Shown in pieces: positions 23,962-32,900 of a stretch of DNA of 52,020 nt. The stretch covers positions 1 to 52,020 of the forward strand of contig PXCO01000180.1 of assembly GCA_003565295.1 (NCBI GenBank), given 5' to 3'. The notes under the pieces were generated by a model that ran no database searches, was not told the DNA's origin, and saw only the letters and a program-made list of their open reading frames with translations. Both the position numbers and the translations under genes were made by a program. This DNA comes from Cyclobacteriaceae bacterium (GTDB lineage: Bacteria; Bacteroidota; Bacteroidia; Cytophagales; Cyclobacteriaceae). Numbering within the stretch: the first letter of the stretch is position 1; every line of letters starts with the position of its first letter.

Positions 23962-25398
23962 TTAGTTGGTTAAATTTTGAGCACCCGAGGGTCCCAAAAA
24001 GCTGGTTTTAATCCGTTTTATCACTTCCCCCTCACTTTTGAGTAGAAGTACAACATCCCCTTGGTTATACTGAATGTTTTGCCTGTCTTTTGTGAGAAAA
24101 AACCTCCCTTCAAATTTCGATTGCCCCTTCAGCTCCCACTCTTTCTCACCTACTATCTCCATGGAAAAGTCTTCATCCTCCGGTTCTAAGGTGATGATTC
24201 GATCATCAAATGTTTTATTGATAAAGGTGGCTTCATACAAATTGCTTATTTTTCCTTCTTCCCTTTCCTGATAGGTCATACCTCTAAACCGGGTGACCGT
24301 GGCTCCTATATCTGATCGTGTGGTCAACAAGCCTACGAAGGCGGCAATCAATGCGAGCAATACCACCGAATACCCTTTCACTCTACCTGTAAAAAGTTTC
24401 TGTGTTCCTTTTTGAATGCTTGTCTCGGAAGCGTACCTTATCAACCCTGTGGGACGGTCCACCTTAAGCATCACTTCATCGCAAGCATCCATACATGCGG
24501 TACAATTCACACACTCCATCTGTACACCGTTACGTATATCAATCCCTGTGGGGCATACTTGTACGCAAAGTGTACAATCCACACAGTCCCCCTTATCCTC
24601 TTGCTGAAGTCCTTCTTTTTGCTTTCGAATAGGGGCTCTTGGTTCACCCCTTACATAATCATAAGCCACATTGATGCTATTATCGTCAAGCATTACCCCC
24701 TGTAGCCTTCCATAGGGGCACATTACTGTACAAGCTTGCTCTCTAAACCATGAAAATACAAACAAGAAAATGCCTGTAAACACCATCAACCCGATAAATC
24801 CTGCCAAATTGGCCGAAGGAGGCTGTGAGATTATCTCGAACACTTGATCCACTCCTATTAAATAGGCCATGACCAAATGGGAAATCAGCAGGGAAATAAC
24901 TACAAACAGCGTCATTTTCAGTCCCTTTTTTCTGATTTTCTCCGAATTCCACGACATTTGGTTCAATTTTCTCTGCTGGTTGGCATCTCCTTCAATCCAA
25001 TATTCAATTTTTCTGAAGACCATTTCCATAAAAATAGTCTGCGGACAAACCCAACCACAAAAGACCCTTCCAAATACCACCGTGAAAAGGATAATAAACA
25101 CTACAAAGATCAACAGTAGAAAAATGAGCAAATAGGTGTCCTGAGGCCAGAAAACCGCCCCAAAAATAATGAATCTCCTTTCAAAAATATTGAAAAGCAA
25201 CCAAGGCTGACCATTTACTTTAATAAAGGGTCCAATAAATAACAGGCCAAGAAGTACCCATGAGACATAGGTCCTCCAGCGGTAAAACTTACCACTTACC
25301 TTTTTGGGATATATCCAGTTCCTTTCCCCGTCATCTTTTACGGTGGCCAGGGAATCTCTGAATTTATCTGCTTGGTTATGGAGTGACTTATGACTCAT
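23962..25398 (-). CDS. ccoG: cbb3 oxidase accessory iron-sulfur protein CcoG (RdxA/FixG)
   Basis: A 478-residue membrane ferredoxin. Helices lie near residues 43-60, 90-115, 160-180, 195-215 and 335-352. Before the soluble part is FGRVFCGWVCPQTIFMEMVF, the polyferredoxin signature, and two 4Fe-4S motifs follow: CVDCTLCVQVCPTGIDIRNG and CVNCTACMDACD (about 270-305), with CPYGRLQG just before. The C-terminal immunoglobulin-like domain (about 370-478) is the FixG C-terminal domain. It is thought to act as a cupric reductase in copper loading of the oxidase. Located between ccoP and ccoH in the cluster. Confidence 0.95.
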   Translation of the reverse strand: MSHKSLHNQADKFRDSLATVKDDGERNWIYPKKVSGKFYRWRTYVSWVLLGLLFIGPFIKVNGQPWLLFNIFERRFIIFGAVFWPQDTYLLIFLLLIFVVFIILFTVVFGRVFCGWVCPQTIFMEMVFRKIEYWIEGDANQQRKLNQMSWNSEKIRKKGLKMTLFVVISLLISHLVMAYLIGVDQVFEIISQPPSANLAGFIGLMVFTGIFLFVFSWFREQACTVMCPYGRLQGVMLDDNSINVAYDYVRGEPRAPIRKQKEGLQQEDKGDCVDCTLCVQVCPTGIDIRNGVQMECVNCTACMDACDEVMLKVDRPTGLIRYASETSIQKGTQKLFTGRVKGYSVVLLALIAAFVGLLTTRSDIGATVTRFRGMTYQEREEGKISNLYEATFINKTFDDRIITLEPEDEDFSMEIVGEKEWELKGQSKFEGRFFLTKDRQNIQYNQGDVVLLLKSEGEVIKRIKTSFLGPSGAQNLTN

Positions 25399-25422
25399 GG
25401 TTGAATCTTTCTATTTATGTTG

Positions 25423-26343
25423 TTATTCTGCTGGGACTACTTCCAGTTCATCCTCCGTAATAGCATCCAAAGGTTCCTCTATGGCTGGCTCGTAAAGCTC
25501 TCCCTGAGGTTCCTTAGGATTGGCCGGAGTGGTGCCGACCAATGTCATTACATAACTGGACACCTGCTGCATTTCCAGTGGGCTCAATTGGTCTTCCCAG
25601 GGTATCATACCTTTCTCTATTACCCCATACTTCACCACAGTGAAAATATCAGAAATAGATCCCCCATGAATCCAATAATCATCAGTCAGATTGGGGCCTA
25701 CCCCTCCTCCCCCATCATTTGCGTGGCAGGCAGCACAATTGGCATCATAGATGCTTTGACCAACATCCATGGAAGGGCCTGAGGCATCAAATTGTACGGT
25801 TGTCTCATCTATCTCTGCATCTGCCATGGCCATTCTTTCCTCTGCTCTTACCGCTGCAATCCTCAGTTCCTCTTCATATTCCTCAATTTGGGTTTTTCCC
25901 AAGCCCAACACAGAATAATTAAACACATATGCCACAGCAAAAATAATTGTCCCATAAAACATGTACTTCAGCCAGGGGGGCATAAAATTATCCAGTTCCA
26001 CTATGCCGTCATAGCTGTGATCCATCATAATGTCCTTTTCCTTTTCCACAGGCTTCATCCTGCCGATGATGTGTTTCTCTTTAAATTTGCTCCACCAGTC
26101 CGCCTGTTCCACGGCAGCCTTAGGGTTTAGCGCATTTTGAAGATAGGTAATCAGGTAGACTAATAAACCCAACAGTGCAATTATCAATACCAATATAACC
26201 CCGACAATTGCCAATAGGATCACTTCTGTGTTATTTAACCCCGACAAATCATTTACCCATTGTATATCGGAGGATTGGGCAAAAACTGGCATTGAGACTG
26301 CCCCAAATAAAAAGGTGGTAGACAATCGCTTATTCATTTTCAT
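25423..26343 (-). CDS. ccoP: cbb3 oxidase subunit CcoP (single haem c)
   Basis: A 306-residue protein beginning with a hydrophobic presequence (MKMNKRLSTTFLFGAV, ending VFAQ), then a membrane helix (about 38-62), a second helix near residues 118-140 (FYGTIIFAVAYVFNYSVLG) and a class I cytochrome c domain with CAACH near residue 200 and a Met in KGMIPWEDQLSPLEMQ. Proteobacterial CcoP has two haems; only one CxxCH is here, the usual Bacteroidota form. The longest frame starts at 26370, but ATG 26343 matches the signal peptide and overlaps the ccoQ stop. The acidic tail is unusual but clean. It receives electrons for the oxidase. Confidence 0.93.
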   Translation of the reverse strand: MKMNKRLSTTFLFGAVSMPVFAQSSDIQWVNDLSGLNNTEVILLAIVGVILVLIIALLGLLVYLITYLQNALNPKAAVEQADWWSKFKEKHIIGRMKPVEKEKDIMMDHSYDGIVELDNFMPPWLKYMFYGTIIFAVAYVFNYSVLGLGKTQIEEYEEELRIAAVRAEERMAMADAEIDETTVQFDASGPSMDVGQSIYDANCAACHANDGGGGVGPNLTDDYWIHGGSISDIFTVVKYGVIEKGMIPWEDQLSPLEMQQVSSYVMTLVGTTPANPKEPQGELYEPAIEEPLDAITEDELEVVPAE

Positions 26344-26521
26344 GGCTTCTTTTGTTTTTAGGTTCATCACTAAAAGGCATGCCCCGCATATGGTCTACAT
26401 AACCTTTATCCACCTTAATTACCCATATGAACATTCCCAAGAAGAACAGCACAAATATGAGCAGGGAAATGATGGGATATATTTCTATGTTTTCTATCGA
26501 TCTTAATATTTCCTTATGCAT
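26330..26521 (-). CDS. ccoQ: cbb3 oxidase small subunit CcoQ (FixQ-like)
   Basis: A 63-residue protein with one membrane helix (PIISLLIFVLFFLGMFIWVI, about 16-35) followed by a short charged tail DKGYVDHMRGMPFSDEP. That is the size and layout of CcoQ, a stabilising subunit of the cbb3 complex. It lies 11 bases after the ccoNO stop and overlaps the start of ccoP by about 14 bases. Confidence 0.85.
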   Translation of the reverse strand: MHKEILRSIENIEIYPIISLLIFVLFFLGMFIWVIKVDKGYVDHMRGMPFSDEPKNKRSHENE

Positions 26522-26532
26522 GACGCTTTCTG

Positions 26533-28674
26533 TTAGGGGTTATCCGCAGTACTTTTTTTAATATCAGTTCCTAACCGCTGCAGATAGGCAATTAGAGCCA
26601 CTATCTCGGTATCAGGTGCTACCTCCACACCCGATTCCTTGAGGTTTTGGACAATCTGATCTGCCTGGGCGTTTAGGTCTTGCATTGCTATTTCATCGTA
26701 CCCATCAGGATAGGGTACACCTAGTTTTTTCATAGTCCTTATCTTTGCTCCTATGTTATCATGGTTTAATGAATTGGTGGCCATCCATGGATAAGGGGGC
26801 ATCAGGGACCCTGGAGACATTAGTCGTGGATCTACCATGTGGTGATAGTGCCAGCTATCGGGATATTTGCCGCCCACCCTGTGAAGATCCGGGCCGGTGC
26901 GCTTAGAACCCCATAAAAATGGCCTGTCATAGACAAATTCTCCGGCCTTGGAATATTCCCCATACCTTTCTGTTTCAGAACGGAACGGTCGTATCATCTG
27001 GGAATGACAACCTACACAGCCATTAGAAATGTAAAGGTCTCTACCTTGCAATTCCAATGGGGTATAGGGCTGAACGGAGCTGATGGTTGGGACATTTGAT
27101 TTCACCAAGATGGTGGGAACAATCTCCACAACCCCTCCAATCAATATGGCTACAAGTGCCAATACGGTAAAAAACACGGGCCTTCTTTCCCAGTTTCTAT
27201 GCCAGTGTTCCCCGGCAATGTTCAGGTCTTTTTCGGATTTGGGCAACGCCGGAGCCTCATCCTCTTCTTCTTCTTGGAAAGAACCTTGCTTAGCGGTCTT
27301 CACCAAATTGTATACCATCACTATGGCTCCTGAAAGATATAGCAAGCCTCCAAACGCCCTTAAGATATACATAGGGACGATTTCGATCACTGTTTCAAGG
27401 AAGTTAGGGTAAGCCAAACGGCCAGCTTCGGAAAACTCCTTCCACATCAAGCTTTGTGTCAAAGCTGCCACGTACATGGGCAAAGCATAGAAAAGAATCC
27501 CCAGAGTGCCAATCCAGAAATGTGCATTAGCCAGTTTGGTCGAATAAAGCTTGGTTTTCCACATTTTGGGCCACAACCAATAAAGCATGGAAAAAGTAAG
27601 GAAGCCGTTCCAACCAAGGCCGCCAATATGGACGTGTGCCACTATCCAGTCTGTGTAGTGAGCGATGGCATTTACATTTTTCAGAGAAAGCATGGGGCCT
27701 TCAAAGGTGGCCATACCATAGGCAGTTACTGCTACAACCATAAATTTAAGCACCGGATCTCTCCTAACCTTGTCCCAGGCCCCTCTCAGTGTGAGTAGCC
27801 CATTGACCATCCCACCCCAGGATGGCGCTATCAGCATCACAGAAAAGGCTACCCCTAATACTTGCGCCCATTCCGGTAGCGCGGTATACAACAGGTGGTG
27901 CGGTCCGGCCCAGATATAGATGAATATCAATGACCAGAAGTGGACAATTGAAAGCTTATAACTGTAAACGGGCCGATTGGCCGCTTTGGGCAGATAATAA
28001 TACATAAGGCCCAAAAATGGCGTAGTCAGAAAGAACGCCACTGCATTATGTCCATACCACCATTGAACAAGAGCATCTTGCACACCTGCATAGGCGGAAT
28101 AACTCTTGAAGAAACTCACCGGCAAAGCCAGGGAGTTAAATACATGCAGCACGGCTATAGTAATAAAGGAGGCCAGATAAAACCAAATCGCCACATACAT
28201 GTGCTTTTCCCTTCTTTTGATGAGTGCACCTATCATATTGGCGCCAAATGCAACCCAAACCACGGTGATCAAAATATCGATGGGCCACTCTAGCTCTGCG
28301 TATTCCTTGGAAGTGGTTAATCCCAAAGGCAGGGTAATCACTGCCAATAAAATGATCAATTGCCAGCCCCAGAAATGAAACCAACTGAGGGACTTCTTCC
28401 ACATGGGCGTCTTGAGTAGGCGTGGCATGGAATAATAGATCCCTGCAAAGATGGCATTTCCCACAAAAGCGAAAATGACAGCATTGGTGTGCAAGGGACG
28501 GATTCTGCCAAAGGTAGTATAGGGGTTGCCCAAGTTGGCCTCAGGCAAAAAGAGTTGGGTGGCTGCCAACACCCCGATCAGCATTCCGGCCAAGCCCCAT
28601 ATAATGGTGGCTGCACCGAAATATTTTACGATTTTATTGTCGTAACTAAACCGTTCAAGCGTTGTTCCTGACAT
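26533..28674 (-). CDS. ccoN: cbb3 cytochrome oxidase, fused CcoN-CcoO
   Basis: A 713-residue fusion of the catalytic subunit and the mono-haem subunit. The CcoN part (1-470) has about 12 helices with the haem/CuB histidines, for example RPLHTNAVIFAFVGNAIF, WWYGHNAVAFFLTTPFLG, WAGPHHLLYTALP and DWIVAHVHIGGLGWNGF. An acidic linker (EEEEEDEAPALP) joins it to CcoO (about 485-713), which has a membrane anchor, CVGCHSQMIRP near residue 551 and the later MPPYPWM Met ligand region. CcoN and CcoO are separate genes in Proteobacteria; the fusion is common in Bacteroidota. It reduces oxygen with high affinity. Confidence 0.97.
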   Translation of the reverse strand: MSGTTLERFSYDNKIVKYFGAATIIWGLAGMLIGVLAATQLFLPEANLGNPYTTFGRIRPLHTNAVIFAFVGNAIFAGIYYSMPRLLKTPMWKKSLSWFHFWGWQLIILLAVITLPLGLTTSKEYAELEWPIDILITVVWVAFGANMIGALIKRREKHMYVAIWFYLASFITIAVLHVFNSLALPVSFFKSYSAYAGVQDALVQWWYGHNAVAFFLTTPFLGLMYYYLPKAANRPVYSYKLSIVHFWSLIFIYIWAGPHHLLYTALPEWAQVLGVAFSVMLIAPSWGGMVNGLLTLRGAWDKVRRDPVLKFMVVAVTAYGMATFEGPMLSLKNVNAIAHYTDWIVAHVHIGGLGWNGFLTFSMLYWLWPKMWKTKLYSTKLANAHFWIGTLGILFYALPMYVAALTQSLMWKEFSEAGRLAYPNFLETVIEIVPMYILRAFGGLLYLSGAIVMVYNLVKTAKQGSFQEEEEDEAPALPKSEKDLNIAGEHWHRNWERRPVFFTVLALVAILIGGVVEIVPTILVKSNVPTISSVQPYTPLELQGRDLYISNGCVGCHSQMIRPFRSETERYGEYSKAGEFVYDRPFLWGSKRTGPDLHRVGGKYPDSWHYHHMVDPRLMSPGSLMPPYPWMATNSLNHDNIGAKIRTMKKLGVPYPDGYDEIAMQDLNAQADQIVQNLKESGVEVAPDTEIVALIAYLQRLGTDIKKSTADNP

Positions 28675-28675
28675 A

Positions 28676-28858
28676 TTACTTCGATTTATTAGTTTGATTT
28701 TTCTTGTTTTCCTCTTTTATCTTGTTTTCAAATAGTATCCTTACAGATGGGGTATAATCATCATCAAACTGCCCCGATTTCATGGCTTTAAAAAAAAGCC
28801 AGAGAAAAAAGGAAGCCATGAGCAAGCTGATGGCGATGAGCACGAATATCACTTCCAT
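28676..28858 (-). CDS. ccoS: cbb3 oxidase maturation protein CcoS
   Basis: A 60-residue protein: one N-terminal helix (MEVIFVLIAISLLMASFFLW), then FKAMKSGQFDDDYTPSVRIL, the CcoS family signature, and a Lys/Asn-rich tail. CcoS is needed to insert cofactors into CcoN. It sits one base before ccoNO's ATG region and two bases after the ccoI stop, so it is cotranscribed with both. Confidence 0.92.
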   Translation of the reverse strand: MEVIFVLIAISLLMASFFLWLFFKAMKSGQFDDDYTPSVRILFENKIKEENKKNQTNKSK

Positions 28859-28860
28859 AT

Positions 28861-31296
28861 CTAATATTGTTTGAATCTTAAACCTTTTTTATTTGCTAAA
28901 ATATTAGTGGCCAGTGTAGTAAAGACCACCACCGAAATGCTGCTGATCGGCATCAGTATGGCACAGAAAACCGGGCTTACCAATCCTTGAACAGCAAAGT
29001 AAACCCCTGCTGCATTGTAGGTGAAGCTTAACCCGAAACTGCTTTTTATGATTCTTTTGCTTGATTTCGCAAAATCCAGGTATGCCCCCAACTTTGATAG
29101 GGCCCTGGCATCCATGATGGCATCACTGGCAGGTGAAAAGTGAGTCACCCCATCCGTAAGGGCAATCCCTACATCACTGGACTTGAGCGCACCGGCATCA
29201 TTCAAGCCATCTCCCAGCATAAGGGTGTGCCGCCCCATATATTTGAGGTCTTTCAGGTAGTGGAGTTTTTGAATCGGTCCTTGGTTAAAGCGCATTTTCA
29301 CACCTGCCCCAAATAATTGGCTCAAGTACCCTTGCTCATGATTATGGTCCCCACTTAGTATATGTACCTGTCTTCCCTGACCTACTTCCTTCAGCACCTT
29401 TGGCGCATCCTGCCTAAGCCCACTCTTTATGATAAAACGCCCTATGATCTCCCCTTCAATAGCAAAATAGACCAAATTGCCGCTATCCATCTGCTCAGGC
29501 CAATCTCCATCCACGTAAGTTAATGAGCCCAATTTGATCTCTTGGGACTTGTACCTACCACTCAAGCCCTTGCCTTGCTCCTCGTGAAACTCCTCGATTT
29601 TGACCAAAGGCAAATTTCCCAGGTAAGCATTAACCCTATTACTCAAGGGATGAGTGGATAAATTTACCAGTGACTTAATCGCACTTTTGGATTCCTCGGT
29701 GAGTGGGGTCCCTTCATAAGTCACCGAGGCTTTCCGTATGTCTGTGAGTGTACCAGTCTTATCAAAAATCACCGTATCCACGGCTGCCATTTTTTCTATG
29801 ACATGCGCATTTTTCAAGTAAAACCTCCCTTTACCGAATATCCTCAACGTATTCCCCAAAGTGAAGGGAGTGGACATGGCCAAAGCACATGGACAGGTAA
29901 TGATCAACACGGCGGTGAATGCCTGAACCCCTTTGGGCAAATCATAGAAAGACCAGTACGCCAGGGTGAAAAAGGCAATGGCCAATACAGTGAAGGTGAA
30001 TTTCCCACTGATCTTTTGTGCCAAGGAATCCAAGGAGGGTTGCTCCTCCTTGGTAAAGGCTTCATTGTTCCACAGATCCGTAAGGTAGCCCTGAGAAGGT
30101 GATTTCTGCACTGTCAAACTGATGGGATTTCCTTTTTGCCTACCTCCGGCATAGATGAGGGCACCTTTTTGTTTGTGCACGGGTACCTCTTCGCCGGTCA
30201 CGAAACTGTAATCGATATAGGCCTCTCCGGCTAGCAAAATACTATCCGCGGGGATCAATTCCCCATTTCGAACATTTATCAAATTCCCAACCTCCAGTTT
30301 ACTCAAAGGAATCACTTCCTCCCTGTCCTGTTTAATGCGGGTGACAGCCACGGGAAAATAGGATTTGTAATCCCTGTCAAAGGACAGGGTATCGTAGGTC
30401 TTTTGTTGATAAAGCTTACCTATTAATAAAAAGAAAAGCAGACCACCCAGGGTATCCAAATACCCTTCTTGCCCCTGGAAGAAAATTTCATACAGGCTGA
30501 AAAAAAACAGGGCAAAAATCCCCAACACAATAGGGACATCCATGTTTACTTTGTATTGCCGGATAGCCTGCCAAGCCGAGCGGTAATAACCTGTGGCCGA
30601 ATAGAAAAATACGGGAAGTGCCAATGCCACATTCAGGTAATTAAACAACCCCTTAAACCCATTGCCCAGCAGTTCCGCCTCAGAAAAATATTCCGGTAAG
30701 CTAAAAAACATCATGTTGCCAAAGCAAAATCCTGCGACCGCCAAACGATAAATCAGCCCTCTATCTATTTTTTTAACCGTCTTTTTTTCAATATCAGAAA
30801 GGTTTATGCTTGGTTCATATCCAATGCGGGATAACAACTGAACCACCTCTTTCAATGAAATTTCCTCTCTTTTGAATTTAATCTGTACGGTTTTTTTCAG
30901 GAAGTTCACCCTTCCTGAAAGAATTCCGCCATGTAAACGATGAAGGTTTTCCAAGAGCCAAATACACGAAGCACAATGGATGAGGGGTATAGAAAAAGTA
31001 ATATGCAACATTTCATCGTCCTGATAATCCACTAATTTATGAACCACGTCTTCATCTAGCAGATAGTCAAAACGGTTTGCGCGGTTTTCGGATTCTTTCT
31101 GGGAAATACCGGGTCTGTCTGCCAATTCATAGTATTCACAGAGTTCATTTTCCTGAAGAACTTCATAGACAAGTTTGCACCCAGTGCAACAAAAAGGCTT
31201 TTCTTCTATGTAAAGCACCTCCTCCTTGCAGCTCTCCCCACAATGGTAGCAAGTGGCCTCTGTCTGCTTGTTCGGTATTTGGTCTGGCTTTTGCAT
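28861..31296 (-). CDS. ccoI: Copper-exporting P1B ATPase CcoI (FixI)
   Basis: An 811-residue heavy-metal P-type ATPase. The N-terminus has a Cys-rich zinc-ribbon-like domain (CYHCGESCKEE, then CCTGCKLVYEVL) and an HMA-like domain with CASCIW. Eight helices include the metal-site ITCPCALAMSTPFT (CPC near residue 467). DKTGTLT carries the phosphorylated Asp (about 511), STHPLSNRV is the HP motif and MLGDGLNDAGALK the hinge. The family supplies copper to the CuB site of cbb3 oxidase. ATG 31296 is chosen; a GTG at 31326 adds ten residues but runs through the promoter region. A palindrome is 37 bases upstream and ccoS follows at once. Confidence 0.95.
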   Translation of the reverse strand: MQKPDQIPNKQTEATCYHCGESCKEEVLYIEEKPFCCTGCKLVYEVLQENELCEYYELADRPGISQKESENRANRFDYLLDEDVVHKLVDYQDDEMLHITFSIPLIHCASCIWLLENLHRLHGGILSGRVNFLKKTVQIKFKREEISLKEVVQLLSRIGYEPSINLSDIEKKTVKKIDRGLIYRLAVAGFCFGNMMFFSLPEYFSEAELLGNGFKGLFNYLNVALALPVFFYSATGYYRSAWQAIRQYKVNMDVPIVLGIFALFFFSLYEIFFQGQEGYLDTLGGLLFFLLIGKLYQQKTYDTLSFDRDYKSYFPVAVTRIKQDREEVIPLSKLEVGNLINVRNGELIPADSILLAGEAYIDYSFVTGEEVPVHKQKGALIYAGGRQKGNPISLTVQKSPSQGYLTDLWNNEAFTKEEQPSLDSLAQKISGKFTFTVLAIAFFTLAYWSFYDLPKGVQAFTAVLIITCPCALAMSTPFTLGNTLRIFGKGRFYLKNAHVIEKMAAVDTVIFDKTGTLTDIRKASVTYEGTPLTEESKSAIKSLVNLSTHPLSNRVNAYLGNLPLVKIEEFHEEQGKGLSGRYKSQEIKLGSLTYVDGDWPEQMDSGNLVYFAIEGEIIGRFIIKSGLRQDAPKVLKEVGQGRQVHILSGDHNHEQGYLSQLFGAGVKMRFNQGPIQKLHYLKDLKYMGRHTLMLGDGLNDAGALKSSDVGIALTDGVTHFSPASDAIMDARALSKLGAYLDFAKSSKRIIKSSFGLSFTYNAAGVYFAVQGLVSPVFCAILMPISSISVVVFTTLATNILANKKGLRFKQY

Positions 31297-31332
31297 TTGT
31301 TGGCAAGTTATTGAGCACCACGGCACAAAAAC

Positions 31333-31346
31333 ATGACGAAAGTCAT
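31333..31346. promoter_or_regulatory. Crp/Fnr-like dyad before ccoI
   Basis: ATGACGAAAGTCAT is a perfect ATGAC-N4-GTCAT dyad. Its centre is about 43 bases upstream of the ccoI ATG; a weak -7-like TAACTTG on the minus strand (31310-31304) would put the transcription start about 42 bases away, a class II activator position. It resembles the dyads at 32082 and 33657. Confidence 0.5.
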
Positions 31347-31377
31347 TGATTTATATGATTTATGGTTAGACCTTCCT

Positions 31378-32010
31378 TTAAAGAGAGAGATAAAAAGACA
31401 GCCTGTCGTACCACATCCCTCCTTTATAAAAGTGGAAAAGAACTTTTGCCAGGTCTGCCTGGTAATTTTTGGTGGTAACCAAAAGGGTGCATTTATGCTT
31501 TACGGCATAAGACCAGAAATCTCCTATCCGGTTAAAATTGAATTTAATGAAATAGGTTTCGTCCGTGGCCTGGCTCACCGACTGGATAACGGACTGCTCC
31601 TCCTTCAATTTAGATTTGGGAATAAAGCAGGGAGAGATTATGGTGGCCTTGCTATTTTTAATGTTTTCAGCAAAAAGTTCAATGAAACGTTGAATCAACA
31701 TCGCCGACATGGGGGTTCCATCGTAATGGAACAAAAGATGTTCAAATGACAGCTCCCTGTCGTAAATCAAAACAGGCGTGCGACAGGGCTCATTTTCTAG
31801 GGATCGGGGCTTTTCAAGCGTATGTAGCCAATTCAACACCTTGGGCAGGTGCGCTGTGAATAAGGTTGGCCCATCTTTGGGGTCGCACATCAGTCCCTGA
31901 ACGGAGGATATTGATTTCTCAAATCCTCTTGGTAGCCTATTGCAATAATGGGACATAATGATTTCCTGAGGAACTGCGAAGTTTGCCTGTTCTATGGTTT
32001 TCCCCTGCAT
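31378..32010 (-). CDS. Universal stress protein-like protein
   Basis: A 210-residue protein. The second half looks like the UspA fold: PVLIYDRELSFEHLLFHYDG, with the strand plus DG loop at about residues 78-98, then helix AMLIQRFIELFAENI and strand ATIISPCFIP, and near the end TLLVTTKNYQADLAKVLFHF. The first 75 residues match nothing clearly, and the usual nucleotide-binding GxxGSxxS motif is missing, so it is a divergent or non-ATP-binding type. The gene is upstream of ccoI on the same strand with an 81-base gap, carrying a dyad. Uses in microaerobic stress are inferred from position only. Confidence 0.55.
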   Translation of the reverse strand: MQGKTIEQANFAVPQEIIMSHYCNRLPRGFEKSISSVQGLMCDPKDGPTLFTAHLPKVLNWLHTLEKPRSLENEPCRTPVLIYDRELSFEHLLFHYDGTPMSAMLIQRFIELFAENIKNSKATIISPCFIPKSKLKEEQSVIQSVSQATDETYFIKFNFNRIGDFWSYAVKHKCTLLVTTKNYQADLAKVLFHFYKGGMWYDRLSFYLSL

Positions 32011-32029
32011 TTCTTTATCGATTTTTTTA

Positions 32030-32037
32030 CAAAGCTA
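32030..32037 (-). promoter_or_regulatory. -7 element for the usp-like gene
   Basis: On the minus strand TAGCTTTG is an exact TAnnTTTG match, 20 bases before the ATG at 32010. The Crp/Fnr-like dyad at 32082-32095 is centred about 65 bases from the predicted start. Confidence 0.55.
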
Positions 32038-32081
32038 TGCAGGAACAGCAAAATGGGCTGTGACTTAAGGTAGTTCCAAAC

Positions 32082-32095
32082 ATGACTTATATCAG
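32082..32095. promoter_or_regulatory. Crp/Fnr-like dyad between usp-like and DUF1080 genes
   Basis: ATGACTTATATCAG fits rTGAy-N4-rTCAk. It lies between two divergent genes and could act on either. Confidence 0.4.
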
Positions 32096-32177
32096 TTTTT
32101 AGCTGTTGATTTTTTTGAACACATTGGGGGATAGGTGGATTTTTATTAGTTTAGGGAAACTTAATCCCACTATAAAA

Positions 32178-32882
32178 ATGCACGCCTACACGTTTTTAAA
32201 AACTTTCTTGATTTGTGGAATGATTTCATTGTATACCGTTTTGTGTAGCCATTCCCAAACGGTATCGCTATTCAATGGAAAAGACCTTGGCGGATGGCAT
32301 ATGGACGTTCCTGAAATGGACGATAATCCTGATATCAGAAAGCCCTTTATTATCCGGGACGGCATGTTGGTTTCTTTAGGTACCCCCCTGGGACATTTGA
32401 TTACTGATAAAGTATACGAAAATTACCGTATTGAAGCCGAGTACAGGTTTCCCGGCGAACCTGGAAACTGTGGGATTTTGGTACATGCCAGCACACCTAG
32501 GGCGCTATATGATATGTTTCCAAAATCCATAGAAGTACAAATGATGCATGAAAACGCAGGCGATTTTTGGTGCATAGTGGAAGATATAGAGGTGCCGGAT
32601 ATGTCGAAAAGAAGAGGGCCAAAAGAGGACTGGGGCATCACGGAAGGTAAAAACAGAAGGATACTTAATCTAACCGACGGATCAGAGCACACTCCTGGGG
32701 AATGGAATGAAATGGTGATTGAATGTGTGGAAGATCATGTGAAGGTCTGGGTTAACGGGGATTTGGTCAATCATGGATTCAATGCCACTACCCAAAAAGG
32801 ACAAATAGCCGTGCAGGCAGAAGGTGCTGAGGTGGAGTTTAGAAGGCTCGATATTTCACCCATATCGAGCCTTAGCCCTTAG
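32178..32882 (+). CDS. DUF1080 family protein (3-keto-disaccharide hydrolase-like), exported
   Basis: A 234-residue protein with an export signal (KTFLICGMISLYTVLCSHSQ) and a DUF1080 beta-sandwich: VSLFNGKDLGGWHMDVPEMD (about 28-47), YRIEAEYRFPGEPGNCGILV, a middle IEVQMMHENAGDFW and a late VKVWVNGDLVNHG plus GQIAVQAEGAEVEFRRL. The domain is a concanavalin-like fold found in many Bacteroidota sugar-related proteins, and some members cleave 3-keto-glycosides. The ATG at 32178 is used because the longer frame starts with TTG at 32106 and carries no signal peptide. The gene ends inside a perfect hairpin and converges with the Crp/Fnr gene. Confidence 0.9.
   Translation: MHAYTFLKTFLICGMISLYTVLCSHSQTVSLFNGKDLGGWHMDVPEMDDNPDIRKPFIIRDGMLVSLGTPLGHLITDKVYENYRIEAEYRFPGEPGNCGILVHASTPRALYDMFPKSIEVQMMHENAGDFWCIVEDIEVPDMSKRRGPKEDWGITEGKNRRILNLTDGSEHTPGEWNEMVIECVEDHVKVWVNGDLVNHGFNATTQKGQIAVQAEGAEVEFRRLDISPISSLSP
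32843..32873. other. 12-base perfect hairpin inside the 3' end of the DUF1080 gene
   Basis: AAGGCTCGATAT (32843-32854) pairs with ATATCGAGCCTT (32862-32873) around a seven-base loop; the arms cover the last dozen codons. There is no T-run on either strand, so it may stop or protect converging transcripts in another way. Confidence 0.6.
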
Positions 32883-32900
32883 CATTTCCAATCAACGGAT

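Noticed and set aside
24412-24705. Plus-strand Cys/Thr-rich frames opposite ccoG
   Set aside because: They are complement images of the ferredoxin cysteine motifs of CcoG; no promoter or start supports them.
31297-31326. GTG 31326 as the start of CcoI
   Set aside because: The added ten residues (starting MPWCSITCQQ) are not family-like and lie across promoter-type sequence; ATG 31296 suits better.
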